Source: a virus. Taken from it: a stretch of 42,081 bases of DNA. A model generated the notes under the pieces. The model was given only the letters and a program-made list of their open reading frames with translations. It did not search any database and was not told the origin of the DNA. The stretch is from IMG/VR virus record IMGVR_UViG_3300030107_002430, positions 1-42,081 of that record. The stretch is one strand, 5' to 3'. Positions within the stretch are counted from its first letter, which is position 1. Every line of letters starts with the position of its first letter. Both the position numbers and the translations under genes were made by a program. Positions 18,098-25,501 of this stretch are shown in pieces.

Positions 18098-18435
18098 GTT
18101 GCAGCTAGTCCCCAAAATACAAAAGCTTTTATATTTCTTTTGTTTTTGTAGCCATAGTCCTCTTTAAGTCTCTTTAGAAAAGAACCTTTTATTTCGATAC
18201 AGTTCCAATTAGAAAACTTTGTTCCATCTAATGTTTTCTCATAGAAATCATTCCATTTCTTTGTTCCGTATCTAGGGTGGTCTTCTCTCATAAAGAATCC
18301 TGCTGATGTAGATATTGTACCATTATAACCATCATGTCCATGTTCGTGTATTTCTTCTTCAACAAGTAGATCATATGCTTCTGATGCATCTTTAAATCTA
18401 CCTACTTCTATGTATAATTTATCCCATGCTCCCAT
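18094..18435 (-). CDS. hypothetical protein, 113 residues
   Basis: Begins MGAWDKLYIEVGRFKDASEA with GGAGG 6 nt before the ATG. It has a His/Gly-rich centre (IHEHGHDGYNGTIST) and a C-terminal FVFWGL motif. The HxHGHDGYNGTI stretch could bind metal but is unverified. It overlaps the next gene by 4 nt. Function not recognised. Confidence 0.6.
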   Translation of the reverse strand: MGAWDKLYIEVGRFKDASEAYDLLVEEEIHEHGHDGYNGTISTSAGFFMREDHPRYGTKKWNDFYEKTLDGTKFSNWNCIEIKGSFLKRLKEDYGYKNKRNIKAFVFWGLAAT

Positions 18436-18454
18436 GTTTCCTCCTTTGTTTATA

Positions 18455-18643
18455 TTATAATTCGTGTCTTCCTAAAGCTACCCACATTAAGTCTGGTGTA
18501 AGTCTCTTTACGTTGCCGTTATTGCAGTTAACAGCTAATATTCTTACATAACGATTAAGTTCATCTTCAATTACTTCTAAAGATCCAGCTCCAAGCTGTA
18601 CGTTATTGTTCTTAAAGATTTGTTTGATTTGTTTTTTGTTCAT
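18455..18643 (-). CDS. small protein with possible histone-fold topology
   Basis: 62 residues with a GAGG ribosome site. The pattern reads as short helix (KKQIKQIFKNN), loop VQLGAGS, long central helix (LEVIEDELNRYVRILAVNC), loop KRLTP, and last helix DLMWVALGR. This matches the alpha1-loop-alpha2-loop-alpha3 plan and length of single histone-fold proteins, including a basic residue-Thr/Ser-x-x-Asp cap (KRLTPDL) like the RKT-x(3)-D of archaeal histones and CBF/NF-Y proteins. If right, it would be a dimeric DNA-binding protein. The match is by pattern only; a different three-helix protein is possible. Confidence 0.5.
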   Translation of the reverse strand: MNKKQIKQIFKNNNVQLGAGSLEVIEDELNRYVRILAVNCNNGNVKRLTPDLMWVALGRHEL

Positions 18644-18867
18644 TCTTCCTCCTCATTTACTTTAAAGAAATCAGATCTAGATTCTTCAAATGTATCTTTT
18701 AACATTTTAAGTGTTCTATCACCTTGTTTACTTATTTCTTTACCATATTCTTCTAATATGGCAGTAGATAGTTCATAAGTTAACTTTTGTATAACAGCGT
18801 CATAATTAAGATTTATGCCTCTATATCCTTCTAATATATTTCTTATTATTTTATCTATGTTAGTCAT
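18640..18867 (-). CDS. hypothetical helical protein, 75 residues
   Basis: Overlaps the histone-fold-like gene by 4 nt (ATGA), so the two are likely co-translated. Predicted fully helical with an acidic C-terminus (DFFKVNEEEE). Being coupled to a possible histone-fold protein, it may be a partner, but no family is recognised. Confidence 0.55.
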   Translation of the reverse strand: MTNIDKIIRNILEGYRGINLNYDAVIQKLTYELSTAILEEYGKEISKQGDRTLKMLKDTFEESRSDFFKVNEEEE

Positions 18868-19016
18868 TTAATTTCCCTTTCTATTATTTTTTCTAATGTT
18901 AGTTTAGCTATCTTTTTAAGAGTACCGCTATCACTATGAATAGTAATAATATCATCAAATCCGTTTATTGCAATATTTAGCTTATCTTCGTATTCCTCTT
19001 TCGTAAGTTTACGCAT
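18864..19016 (-). CDS. small hypothetical protein, 50 residues
   Basis: Begins MRKLTKEEYEDKLNIAINGF; GGAG lies about 10 nt upstream of the ATG and the stop overlaps the next ATG (ATGA). Helical, lysine-rich. It overlaps the end of the upstream zinc-ribbon gene by 40 nt in another frame. Function unknown. Confidence 0.5.
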   Translation of the reverse strand: MRKLTKEEYEDKLNIAINGFDDIITIHSDSGTLKKIAKLTLEKIIEREIK

Positions 19017-19252
19017 TTAGGACACTCCTCTCTTGGTTTTTTGTAATTTGGAAAGTCTTTATAGTATAATATCATACATTTTGACTTTTGTCTAGTTGCA
19101 TTGTATTCTGGTTCCCAGCAATATGAGCAATTTTCACAATATTTAATTGTTCTATCTGCTTTATTAGATAAACCAGCTTTTTGTTTAGATTGTTTTTTAG
19201 GTATTACTTTATTAGTAGTCTTTTCCAAAAACTCCTGTATCATACGACTCAT
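18977..19252 (-). CDS. small zinc-ribbon-like protein
   Basis: 91 residues. Residues 39-80 carry two Cys pairs, CENCSYC and CPKC, with another Cys between, fitting a treble-clef or zinc-ribbon site. The N-terminus is Lys/Gln-rich. GAGG is about 10 nt upstream of the chosen ATG. Possible roles are nucleic-acid or host-protein binding. No family name. Confidence 0.6.
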   Translation of the reverse strand: MSRMIQEFLEKTTNKVIPKKQSKQKAGLSNKADRTIKYCENCSYCWEPEYNATRQKSKCMILYYKDFPNYKKPREECPKCVNLRKRNTKIS

Positions 19253-19334
19253 CTATAATTTCCTCTAGTTTTTCTATATTTTTCTTTAGTTCGTCTAATA
19301 ATCGTTGAATTTCTAGTTTTGTGTTGTTATCCAT
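19212..19334 (-). CDS. small coiled-coil peptide, 40 residues
   Basis: ATG with an excellent AAGGAG ribosome site 6 nt upstream, immediately after a terminator hairpin, so it is the first gene of its sub-operon. The peptide (MDNNTKLEIQRLLDELKKNI...) is a heptad-type helix. It overlaps the zinc-ribbon gene by 41 nt. Function unknown. Confidence 0.6.
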   Translation of the reverse strand: MDNNTKLEIQRLLDELKKNIEKLEEIIDESYDTGVFGKDY

Positions 19335-19350
19335 TTAAACTCCTTGTTTA

Positions 19351-19382
19351 AAAGGGGTGCTAACGCCAACCAACACCCCTTT
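19351..19382 (-). terminator. intrinsic terminator downstream of the nuclease gene
   Basis: A perfect 9-bp stem AAAGGGGTG / CACCCCTTT (19351-19359 with 19374-19382), 14-nt loop, followed on the minus strand by TTTTAAAC. It sits between the PD-(D/E)XK gene and the 40-residue gene, and the next ribosome site begins directly after it. Confidence 0.7.
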
Positions 19383-19446
19383 ATTATCAGCCTTAACTCC
19401 ATAAACCACATACGAAATAGTCCTTTCGTTAGTTTATTAGTTAAAG

Positions 19447-19779
19447 TTATCCTGTTATTCTCTTAAAGAGAGTTAACAAGTCTTTGTATCGTATAGTAAC
19501 TAAAGCGTCTTTACGATCTTCTTTGATTATTTGTCCGTATACATCATCACAGGGTTTGTACAGGTCTCCAATCTTTTTACGACCTTTAACTTGAAACTTA
19601 AATAAGTCATGTTTTAGACTATCTCCTATAGTGATTGTCATATCTACTTCTTCATGCCAACCAAGTGACCTGCCATCAGAACCCCACGCTCTTTTAGACT
19701 CAAAGCCAAATCCTTTAGCTAAGTTTACACACTCACGTTCTATTCTGTTGCCTTTTTGTTTAGGTGCTTTGCCGCTCAT
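19447..19779 (-). CDS. PD-(D/E)XK-type nuclease, Holliday-junction-resolvase-like
   Basis: 110 residues. Motifs in order: KGNRIERECVNL (E15), a loop with WGSDG, EEVDMTI (D46) and FQVKGRKK (Q63, K65). Spacing D-x(16)-QxK is that of compact PD-(D/E)XK nucleases such as archaeal Hjc-like or phage resolvase-type enzymes. In a phage replication operon it would trim branched DNA or concatemers before packaging. The first helix Glu and the K before GRKK complete the expected active site. It overlaps the next gene by 4 nt and ends before a terminator. Exact specificity is unknown. Confidence 0.72.
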   Translation of the reverse strand: MSGKAPKQKGNRIERECVNLAKGFGFESKRAWGSDGRSLGWHEEVDMTITIGDSLKHDLFKFQVKGRKKIGDLYKPCDDVYGQIIKEDRKDALVTIRYKDLLTLFKRITG

Positions 19780-20081
19780 TCTATAATTTCTCCGTCAAAT
19801 AAATCAGATACTTGATTTTTCATGTCTATTTTTGTTTCTTCATCATATGAATGTCTTATTAATGGAAACCTTTCTTCATTAAGTAGACAGAATTTTAATG
19901 TATTTATTACATCTCTATAATTAGATAACTTAATACCAAGTTCTGTTTGCACTGTTCCAAACTCTGAACCATCAGGATGATTTAATATTATTCTATCTAA
20001 TGGTATTTCTACACAAGCTTCAATAATAAAGTCTTCATATGTGTTTATTAGTCTTTTTATTAACTTTTCTTTATTAATCAT
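19776..20081 (-). CDS. hypothetical protein, 101 residues
   Basis: Overlaps the nuclease gene by 4 nt. Mixed helical protein, acidic at the end (DLFDGEIIE). A stretch FGTVQTELGIKLSNYRDVI is the most structured-looking part. No family recognised; operon position suggests a replication or takeover accessory. Confidence 0.55.
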   Translation of the reverse strand: MINKEKLIKRLINTYEDFIIEACVEIPLDRIILNHPDGSEFGTVQTELGIKLSNYRDVINTLKFCLLNEERFPLIRHSYDEETKIDMKNQVSDLFDGEIIE

Positions 20082-20082
20082 A

Positions 20083-20334
20083 TCAATCTCCTACACTAAG
20101 AACAGGTAAAACCCATTCTTTTTTATCGTTAGTAAATAATGCTCCTCCATTATTACCTTCATCGTCTTGAGATGGATATATCCAATTGCCATCATCTAAT
20201 TGAAACATTACTGGTCTATTATACCAGCCAAGTTCTTCACATTCTTTTGATGACATATATTCTACTTTGACTATTTGTCTACCAAGCAGCTGGTCTGCTG
20301 CAATTTTATTCCATTTATCTGTTAAGTTCTTCAT
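20083..20334 (-). CDS. hypothetical protein, 83 residues
   Basis: Compact protein with motifs LLGRQIVKVEYMS, GWYNRPVMFQLDDGNWIYP and QDDEGNNGGALFT. This pattern of a Gln-Leu-Asp-Asp-Gly core and a DDEGN-GG turn occurs in small phage-borne proteins of unknown role. It overlaps its upstream neighbour by 4 nt. Cytoplasmic, function unknown. Confidence 0.6.
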   Translation of the reverse strand: MKNLTDKWNKIAADQLLGRQIVKVEYMSSKECEELGWYNRPVMFQLDDGNWIYPSQDDEGNNGGALFTNDKKEWVLPVLSVGD

Positions 20335-20600
20335 GCTTCTCCTACTTCCTTTTCATTATAATTGTAATTATGGTCAAGTCTAGACTCGAAGAACTTCATA
20401 ACTTCTTTTTTACTTCGTTTATTAAATGTAAATGTATTACATAAAGTATCTGCTAATACTGTTATAATTACTCCCATCATTTCTGATTCATTAAGTATTT
20501 TAGATTTATCTACATAACTGTTTAATATATTAGCAACTCTTTGCTGTAACTGTATACATTCTTCTGCAAATAGTTTTTCATCTTTGTTCACATTAACCAC
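20331..20600 (-). CDS. hypothetical helical protein, 89 residues
   Basis: Mostly helical (ECIQLQQRVANILNSYV, MMGVIITVLADTLCNTF), acidic C-terminus. It overlaps the genes on both sides by a few bases, consistent with operon membership. Function not recognised. Confidence 0.55.
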   Translation of the reverse strand: MVNVNKDEKLFAEECIQLQQRVANILNSYVDKSKILNESEMMGVIITVLADTLCNTFTFNKRSKKEVMKFFESRLDHNYNYNEKEVGEA

Positions 20601-20812
20601 CTTTTCTTTATACTAAAACTCCAGAAAAGCTCTAGTCTTGTTATACCTATGTTTATGTGTATATGCTCTGCTTCTTCGTGTAATGCATATCCACATCCTA
20701 CTAAAAATGTTCTTATTAAAATTATCTTAAAACTGTTGTATTCAGGATCTTTTCTCCATAGAAATTTGATGATCGGTATCCCGAAAATAGTTATCTGCCT
20801 TGCCTCTTTCAT
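20588..20812 (-). CDS. hypothetical protein, 74 residues
   Basis: ATG with AGGAAG 7 nt upstream. Hydrophobic-aromatic protein with pattern FGIPIIKFLWR, GYALHEEAEHIHINIGITRLELFWSF. Overlaps the next upstream gene by 71 nt in a different frame, an unusually large overlap for this operon. Because both frames look well structured, I keep both. No family recognised. Confidence 0.5.
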   Translation of the reverse strand: MKEARQITIFGIPIIKFLWRKDPEYNSFKIILIRTFLVGCGYALHEEAEHIHINIGITRLELFWSFSIKKRWLM

Positions 20813-20939
20813 ATATTTCTTCCTGCTTTCTAAATATCATGTAATGTGTTTGTTCGTTATCTCTTATTTCAACTTCGGTGTCTATGCCTTCTACGCTATA
20901 CAGTTTGTCTTCTTTTATGTTGATTATTATTTTACCCAT
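20742..20939 (-). CDS. hypothetical protein, 65 residues
   Basis: The frame opens further up at 20996, but that part runs through a hairpin. The ATG at 20939 has AAAGGA 7 nt upstream and is chosen as start. Product MGKIIINIKEDKLYSVEG... is a small beta/alpha protein. First gene after the hairpin that follows the primase-helicase upstream region. Function unknown. Confidence 0.5.
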   Translation of the reverse strand: MGKIIINIKEDKLYSVEGIDTEVEIRDNEQTHYMIFRKQEEIYERGKADNYFRDTDHQISMEKRS

Positions 20940-20961
20940 AATAAGTCCTTTAGTATGTGTA

Positions 20962-20993
20962 ATAGGGCACAAATAAAGGAATAAGTGCCCTAT
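20962..20993 (-). terminator. hairpin with conserved TTCCTTTATTTGTG box in its loop
   Basis: Perfect 9-bp stem ATAGGGCAC / GTGCCCTAT (20962-20970 with 20985-20993). The 14-nt loop holds the minus-strand box TTCCTTTATTTGTG that recurs near 24.5, 27.1 and 28.2-29.8 kb. It follows the primase-helicase stop (20999). Read on the minus strand, TG-C-CCTATT follows the box. It may act as terminator, promoter or processing site. Confidence 0.6.
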
Positions 20994-20998
20994 CATTG

Positions 20999-22837
20999 TT
21001 ATGTTCTTTTACTAAATGTAAAAGTCTTCCAATCGAAGTTAACTAGTAATTCGAATGGTGTATTATCACGAGCACCTAACGCTTCTACTCTGCGTTTGCT
21101 GCTCATGTTTCTATCACCTTCAAAGCTAATTATTGTATCAGCTTTTTGCTCCATATCACTACTGCCTTTACCACTATGTATATCTAATCGTTCGCCTTCT
21201 TTTAATCTAAAAGATGCTCCTTTTGATATGTGTGATACTCCTAATATAATAACTTCTTCTTTCATTGCTAGGTCTTTTAGTTCGTTTATGATATAGTTTT
21301 GTTTTTGAAGTAGGTCATTCTTAGCGTACCTAGCTTTCACTCTATCAATTGTATCTACAACGACTATTTTAGCATTACTTTTTTCAATGAGTTCAGAATA
21401 CTGTGTTATATCAGGTGCTTCTGCAGCAGTTGTGAGGCTTATATTGCTCATAACTTCTTTAGCTTTGTTAATTACATATGAGTCTCGTTCTTTTAGTAAT
21501 TTTTCCACTTCTTCTTTATTCATTTTAAGTGTTTGTTGAATAAATCTTCTAGTGATCTTTTCTTTATCCACTTCTAATGATAAGAATAACGTGCTTACTT
21601 TTGGTAGATTAGCTATTATGTATTGCCAGAATGCAGTTTTACCAAGTTTTGTGTCTCCTATTAACATTGCTAGTTCACCACCTCTAAATAAGAAGTCATT
21701 TTGCATAAAAGGGAATATATCCTTTAAATTAAATGACTTATCAGAGAAATCTGTATTTAAGTAGTTTACTAACATATCAACCATTTCATCGGAGTTTAGT
21801 ACTTTGCTTTCTTCATCTAGATTCTTAAATCTAAATAAAGTGCATTTACTATCACAATATTGGCTTAGTACTTCATCATCGCATCCATATTTATAGCCAC
21901 CTATTTTATATGCGTCAGCAACAAGTCTACTAACTTCGTCAGCTGGTAGTGGATTATTCATTTTTGACATATATGCTCTTGCGAGGTTATCACAGGCTAT
22001 TTTATCAAATCCATAATGTCTTATCCACATGCTAACTACTCTTAGTAGATTCTTGTGTCTCATGTTTGGAATTTCACCATCATTATAAATGTGTTGTGCA
22101 CATGTTATCCATCTGGTTGTAATTCCTCTACGATTTTCGAATATCTTACGATGTTCATTCGAGTTTTTACGACTTATGTCCATTGGTTCAAAGTCGTTTA
22201 GCTTGTAGTCTTTATCTGCATCGAACTTCGGGGGTATCCAGTCATTTCGGATCTTTTTAGCGAAGTCCTTTATGCTATCATAGTCCCAAAGCTCGACTTC
22301 TTGCAGAGATAAGGGTATCTTATAACAACTAGTTTTTTTGTTACATGAATACCCAGAGCGTATTAATCTTCTACTATCATAGATCATATCTATATAGTTT
22401 CCAAAATCTCTTTGTAAAGTAGCTCTTACTATCTTAGCTATGTTGTTTGATGGTTCAAAACCATAGATATTTGGTATGTGGATGTGAAATCCAGAACCTG
22501 AAAACCATAATTGTATTAGTTCGTTACCAATGCCTTTGCCATTCATAACATCTACTAATTCTAATAGTTTATCTTTTGTTTTGTCTCCAGACTTTTCTCC
22601 TACTAGGTCAATATCTAGAACTATTTTATCTATTGCTTGTTCACCGTTAAACTCTGAAACACTACCTGTTTTGTTAACGTGGTCTATAATATCGTGATTA
22701 TATAGAAACATACTGTTGTATATCTCTTGACCAAAATTCTTTTTAACAATATCACTAAACTCGTCAACTCTACAGATATTCATTCTGTTAGATATGCTGC
22801 CGACTGCGTATTCTAAATACCAGTCTTTAGTATCCAT
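20999..22837 (-). CDS. primase-helicase fusion (AEP-type primase plus SF4 RecA-like helicase)
   Basis: 612 residues. The N-terminal half has archaeo-eukaryotic primase signatures: VLDIDLVG (D75, D77) as metal-binding acids, SGSGFHIHIP (113-122) with the catalytic His, and IRSGYSCNKKTSCYKIPL (159-176). A Cys cluster (C319, C328, C332) may bind zinc. The C-terminal half is a DnaB/Twinkle-like helicase: Walker A GDTKLGKTA (394-402), Walker B IVVVDTIDR (491-499), GVSHISKG (533-540) and a GKGSSDMEQKAD motif near 557-567. It would unwind DNA and prime lagging-strand synthesis at the phage fork. Next to recombination genes in the leftward operon. No DNA polymerase is visible in this window. Confidence 0.88.
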   Translation of the reverse strand: MDTKDWYLEYAVGSISNRMNICRVDEFSDIVKKNFGQEIYNSMFLYNHDIIDHVNKTGSVSEFNGEQAIDKIVLDIDLVGEKSGDKTKDKLLELVDVMNGKGIGNELIQLWFSGSGFHIHIPNIYGFEPSNNIAKIVRATLQRDFGNYIDMIYDSRRLIRSGYSCNKKTSCYKIPLSLQEVELWDYDSIKDFAKKIRNDWIPPKFDADKDYKLNDFEPMDISRKNSNEHRKIFENRRGITTRWITCAQHIYNDGEIPNMRHKNLLRVVSMWIRHYGFDKIACDNLARAYMSKMNNPLPADEVSRLVADAYKIGGYKYGCDDEVLSQYCDSKCTLFRFKNLDEESKVLNSDEMVDMLVNYLNTDFSDKSFNLKDIFPFMQNDFLFRGGELAMLIGDTKLGKTAFWQYIIANLPKVSTLFLSLEVDKEKITRRFIQQTLKMNKEEVEKLLKERDSYVINKAKEVMSNISLTTAAEAPDITQYSELIEKSNAKIVVVDTIDRVKARYAKNDLLQKQNYIINELKDLAMKEEVIILGVSHISKGASFRLKEGERLDIHSGKGSSDMEQKADTIISFEGDRNMSSKRRVEALGARDNTPFELLVNFDWKTFTFSKRT

Positions 22838-23085
22838 GATGTTTGTTTGCTTTCATTTTCTATTGGTTCGATACTTATTACATCTATGTCTCTCATATCA
22901 TCTCCTGATTTAAAATCACGCCATGCTCTAGAGTAGGTACTGGGGGTATGTTGTCTCCCCCAGTATTCTCTACCATAAGCAGGTAAATCAGTTTCAATTT
23001 CGTGAGATGCGACTACGAAATTTCCCTGATCTAATCTTCTGCGTAACCATTTCTTCAGAATATGATTAATAGTTGGTACTGACAC
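22813..23085 (-). CDS. hypothetical protein, 90 residues, possibly DNA-binding
   Basis: GTG start overlapping the upstream stop (TAGTG) and a 25-nt overlap with the primase-helicase gene. Basic N-terminus NHILKKWLRRRLDQGNFVVA and the central RQHTPSTYSRAWRDFKSG look like a winged-helix or helix-turn-helix, with Ser-Thr-Tyr-Ser-Arg in a recognition-helix position. Tight coupling suggests a replication accessory such as a helicase loader or origin binder (inference). Confidence 0.55.
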   Translation of the reverse strand: MSVPTINHILKKWLRRRLDQGNFVVASHEIETDLPAYGREYWGRQHTPSTYSRAWRDFKSGDDMRDIDVISIEPIENESKQTSWILKTGI

Positions 23086-23666
23086 TATAAAGAAAGTTCC
23101 TCAGAATTAAGGTCTACTTTACCAGAACCAGCTTCGAAATCTCCTAATGCACTATTAGTTGAGTAATCTTTTACCCATCCGTCATTAACAGATTTCATAA
23201 ATTCAGATTTGTGTGCGTCTGAACCTTTGTTAGGATGCATTACTAAATCATAATCATTCCAGTATGGACTACCATCTTCTTTCTTTCTAGTAGATGGATA
23301 AGAGATAAAAGAAAATTCTTTACCTACTACCATATCTAGCCAAGAGTCTGGTATACTCCAGTCATCATTTATGTCTTTAGTGTCTACATCACATACTTCA
23401 AAGAAACGCTGTACCTTAAATGCTGAACCCCAAGTTTTCTTTTCACGATTAAAATTACCAGATATAGTAAATGTTTTATCGTAAGGTTCACCATCTTTAC
23501 GTGTCCTAGTGAATGTTACATCTAAGCATACATCACTATTATATTTCATGTACTTTGCTGGTTTCTCATCGTATCTTATAGTAACATGTTTAACTTTCTC
23601 TACAGTTCTGTAACCTCCACCACTCGAAGTGTTAGAGGTACTGTTATTTGTAGTTCCTAATCTCAT
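23085..23666 (-). CDS. putative single-stranded-DNA-binding-like protein
   Basis: 193 residues. A disordered Ser/Asn/Gly start (NNSTSNTSSGGG) is followed by a beta-rich core: KHVTIRYDEKPAKYM, VCLDVTFTRTRKDGE, TFTISGNFNREKKTWGSAFK, and KEFSFISYPSTRKKEDGSPY. Alternating beta strands with aromatic and basic residues, position between an annealing protein and a primase-helicase, and an acidic C-terminus (LNSEELSL) all fit an OB-fold ssDNA-binding protein, although no family motif is diagnostic. Overlaps its upstream neighbour by 4 nt. Confidence 0.5.
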   Translation of the reverse strand: MRLGTTNNSTSNTSSGGGYRTVEKVKHVTIRYDEKPAKYMKYNSDVCLDVTFTRTRKDGEPYDKTFTISGNFNREKKTWGSAFKVQRFFEVCDVDTKDINDDWSIPDSWLDMVVGKEFSFISYPSTRKKEDGSPYWNDYDLVMHPNKGSDAHKSEFMKSVNDGWVKDYSTNSALGDFEAGSGKVDLNSEELSL

Positions 23667-24334
23667 TTCTTAGCTTCCTTTATTTTGTTTTGTAATTTAG
23701 TTATTGCTCTGTCAGCACTTTCTTTAGTTGGCATTGTGTCAATATATGTTTTAATAACTGACTGTGTATCTGTTCCCTTTAATGCTGGGTCACGTGATAA
23801 TCTGTCTAGTTTAACATTTTGATCGACTGTAATGCCACCTTCTACAGGTGTTTTACCATTTAGCAATGTTTCTGGTCTATCATAAACCTTATCTATTTCT
23901 TGCTGGTCTTCTTCTTCTTTAGTAAGAACTGGAAGATCTTCGCCTTGATAGATATATAACCCTAAACCATGTAAACTAAGACACTTAGCTAAACAACGCT
24001 GCTGTGCTGTATTAATAGCAAATGCATCAGGTTTAGCAATAGGCTTGTTTAAATGATTAAGTATAGGGTGTGTTTGTTCATGTTCTTGCCCTTCAATAGT
24101 TACTGTACATTTTACAAAACCATGTCCTGTTATAGGGTCTAACATATAAGGTATTGTATATTTACCTTCTTTATGCTCTATAACAAACTCATGATTTTTC
24201 CATGTAGTATCTGGAAACTCATTTTTAACTGCGTTAACTGCGTCTGACCAAGATAGGTATGTAAAACGACCTTTCTTTTCTGTCATATCATTAACATTTA
24301 TTTTACTTAGTGTCTCAAATACTTTATTTTTCAT
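23663..24334 (-). CDS. single-strand annealing protein, Sak3/DUF1071-type
   Basis: 223 residues. Residues 20-140 carry the DUF1071 pattern: RFTYLSWSDAVNAV, TWKNHEF, Y-x(3)-DPITGHGFVKCTVTI, then NKPIAKPDAFAINTAQQRC, LAKCLSLHGLGLYIYQGEDL. This family belongs to the Rad52-like single-strand annealing proteins of phages. It would pair complementary ssDNA during recombination-dependent replication and concatemer formation. The C-terminal 80 residues are a charged, helical tail. AAAAGGAAC is the ribosome site, and the gene has a 140-nt structured leader. It is followed directly by the putative ssDNA-binding protein. Confidence 0.8.
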   Translation of the reverse strand: MKNKVFETLSKINVNDMTEKKGRFTYLSWSDAVNAVKNEFPDTTWKNHEFVIEHKEGKYTIPYMLDPITGHGFVKCTVTIEGQEHEQTHPILNHLNKPIAKPDAFAINTAQQRCLAKCLSLHGLGLYIYQGEDLPVLTKEEEDQQEIDKVYDRPETLLNGKTPVEGGITVDQNVKLDRLSRDPALKGTDTQSVIKTYIDTMPTKESADRAITKLQNKIKEAKK

Positions 24335-24358
24335 ATTTGTTCCTTTTTTGTTTAAGTT

Positions 24359-24463
24359 ATTATGGGGAGTGTTTTGTTAGGTTCGTGCTGCAGACAACCA
24401 CCAGCCACTTCTCTGAGGCACTTAACAATTACTATAAGATATTATTAAGTTTTCCCCCATAAA
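24359..24463 (-). ncRNA. structured leader of the annealing-protein gene (possible cis-regulatory RNA)
   Basis: The spacer between the DUF932 gene and the annealing-protein gene is closed by TTATGGGG / CCCCATAA (24359-24366 with its partner ending at 24463). Inside lie TTGTTA / TAACAA, GGTT / AACC and GCC / GGC stems, giving a multibranch shape ending just before the ribosome site. It does not match a riboswitch I can name. It could be a cis-acting regulator or a transcript-processing element. Confidence 0.4.
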
Positions 24464-24475
24464 TAGAGGATGCAG

Positions 24476-25501
24476 TTAGTTGATAGTAATATCTTCCATA
24501 TCAACATTTGCAATCATTTTAGCAACTTTAAATGCTTTTACTTTATAATCATATGGTTTACCAAACTGTGTTTGTTTTACCCAGTCTTTATATTCCTTAT
24601 CATGAGTATAATATTCAGTAATAGCATTATAAGCATCCCACAATGTTTCACCATTGTTTCCTCTTCCATTGTAGAAGTTATCTACAATTTTATCGTACAC
24701 AGGTTTTGCTGTGTTGCGAACAAAGATACCCATTTCTGGAATACTTTCTTTGTGCCTATTCTTTAGAAATGGTATGACTGTTTCTAGATATAATTTTAAC
24801 TCATCTTCGTTAATATATCTATCTTGAAACCTATTCATATCATCTATAGCAGTTCTAAAGTCACCATTGGATCTTTCTATAATACTAGTGAGATTCTTTA
24901 CTCTATCTCTAATACTGCTAGTATGTTTTAATTTATAGTTCCATTTACTTTCTCTAGAAAGTGCTAATTCAAGTGTATTATAACACACAACTCTTACAGC
25001 TGTAGGTCTAAAGGTACTACCAGCTGAACCATCGTGAGATGTATATAATAATACATATTGGTCTATTACATCATTGCCAACCATTGAAGATTCAGGTGCT
25101 TTTGCAAGTACCCATATCTTTTTACCATCTTGTACCGCACCTGCTGTTTCTAGGGTAAATCCCATATCTAACATCGGCTCAAATGGTTCAAAAGCTTCAC
25201 GATTCTGTAATATTTCATACCTACCAGATACATGTCCTAATACTTGTTGTGTATCTGTACGTACTGTTACAAAATGTCCAGTACTTACATTTCCAAATCC
25301 CTCTTCTGATTCATTATTTGATGAATTAGAACCATATATACTAGGATTAAGATTGTAATATGTAGGTCTTTTTTGCACTTCCCACATCAATCCTGAGTGG
25401 TTAAGTGCTTCGTTGATTGTTGGTGGTTTATCCAACTTAACACCTTCTTTGTGCCAAGGTGTCTCACCAACATACATCATTGTGTCAATAAAATCAGGCA
25501 T
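24476..25501 (-). CDS. DUF932 (phage/plasmid-like TIGR03299-type) protein
   Basis: 341 residues with the hallmarks of the DUF932 family: MMYVGETPWHKEGVKL, VLGHVSGRYEILQNREAFEP, IDQYVLLYTSHDGSAGSTF, PTAVRVVCYNTLELAL, and a late ETLWDAYNAITEYYTHD segment. The family is widespread on phages and plasmids; its biochemical role is unsettled, and it is often near replication or recombination genes, as here. The length is normal for the family. GGAGG lies before the ATG. A conserved TTCCTCTATTT-type box lies directly 3' of the stop. Confidence 0.85.
   Translation of the reverse strand: MPDFIDTMMYVGETPWHKEGVKLDKPPTINEALNHSGLMWEVQKRPTYYNLNPSIYGSNSSNNESEEGFGNVSTGHFVTVRTDTQQVLGHVSGRYEILQNREAFEPFEPMLDMGFTLETAGAVQDGKKIWVLAKAPESSMVGNDVIDQYVLLYTSHDGSAGSTFRPTAVRVVCYNTLELALSRESKWNYKLKHTSSIRDRVKNLTSIIERSNGDFRTAIDDMNRFQDRYINEDELKLYLETVIPFLKNRHKESIPEMGIFVRNTAKPVYDKIVDNFYNGRGNNGETLWDAYNAITEYYTHDKEYKDWVKQTQFGKPYDYKVKAFKVAKMIANVDMEDITIN

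Noticed and set aside
20940-20996. Extended N-terminus of the 65-residue protein
   Set aside because: Upstream part runs through a perfect hairpin; the ATG at 20939 has its own ribosome site.
24359-24463. Known riboswitch (glutamine, preQ1, SAM or c-di-GMP type)
   Set aside because: Core motifs of these classes are not present; only the stem layout is suggestive.
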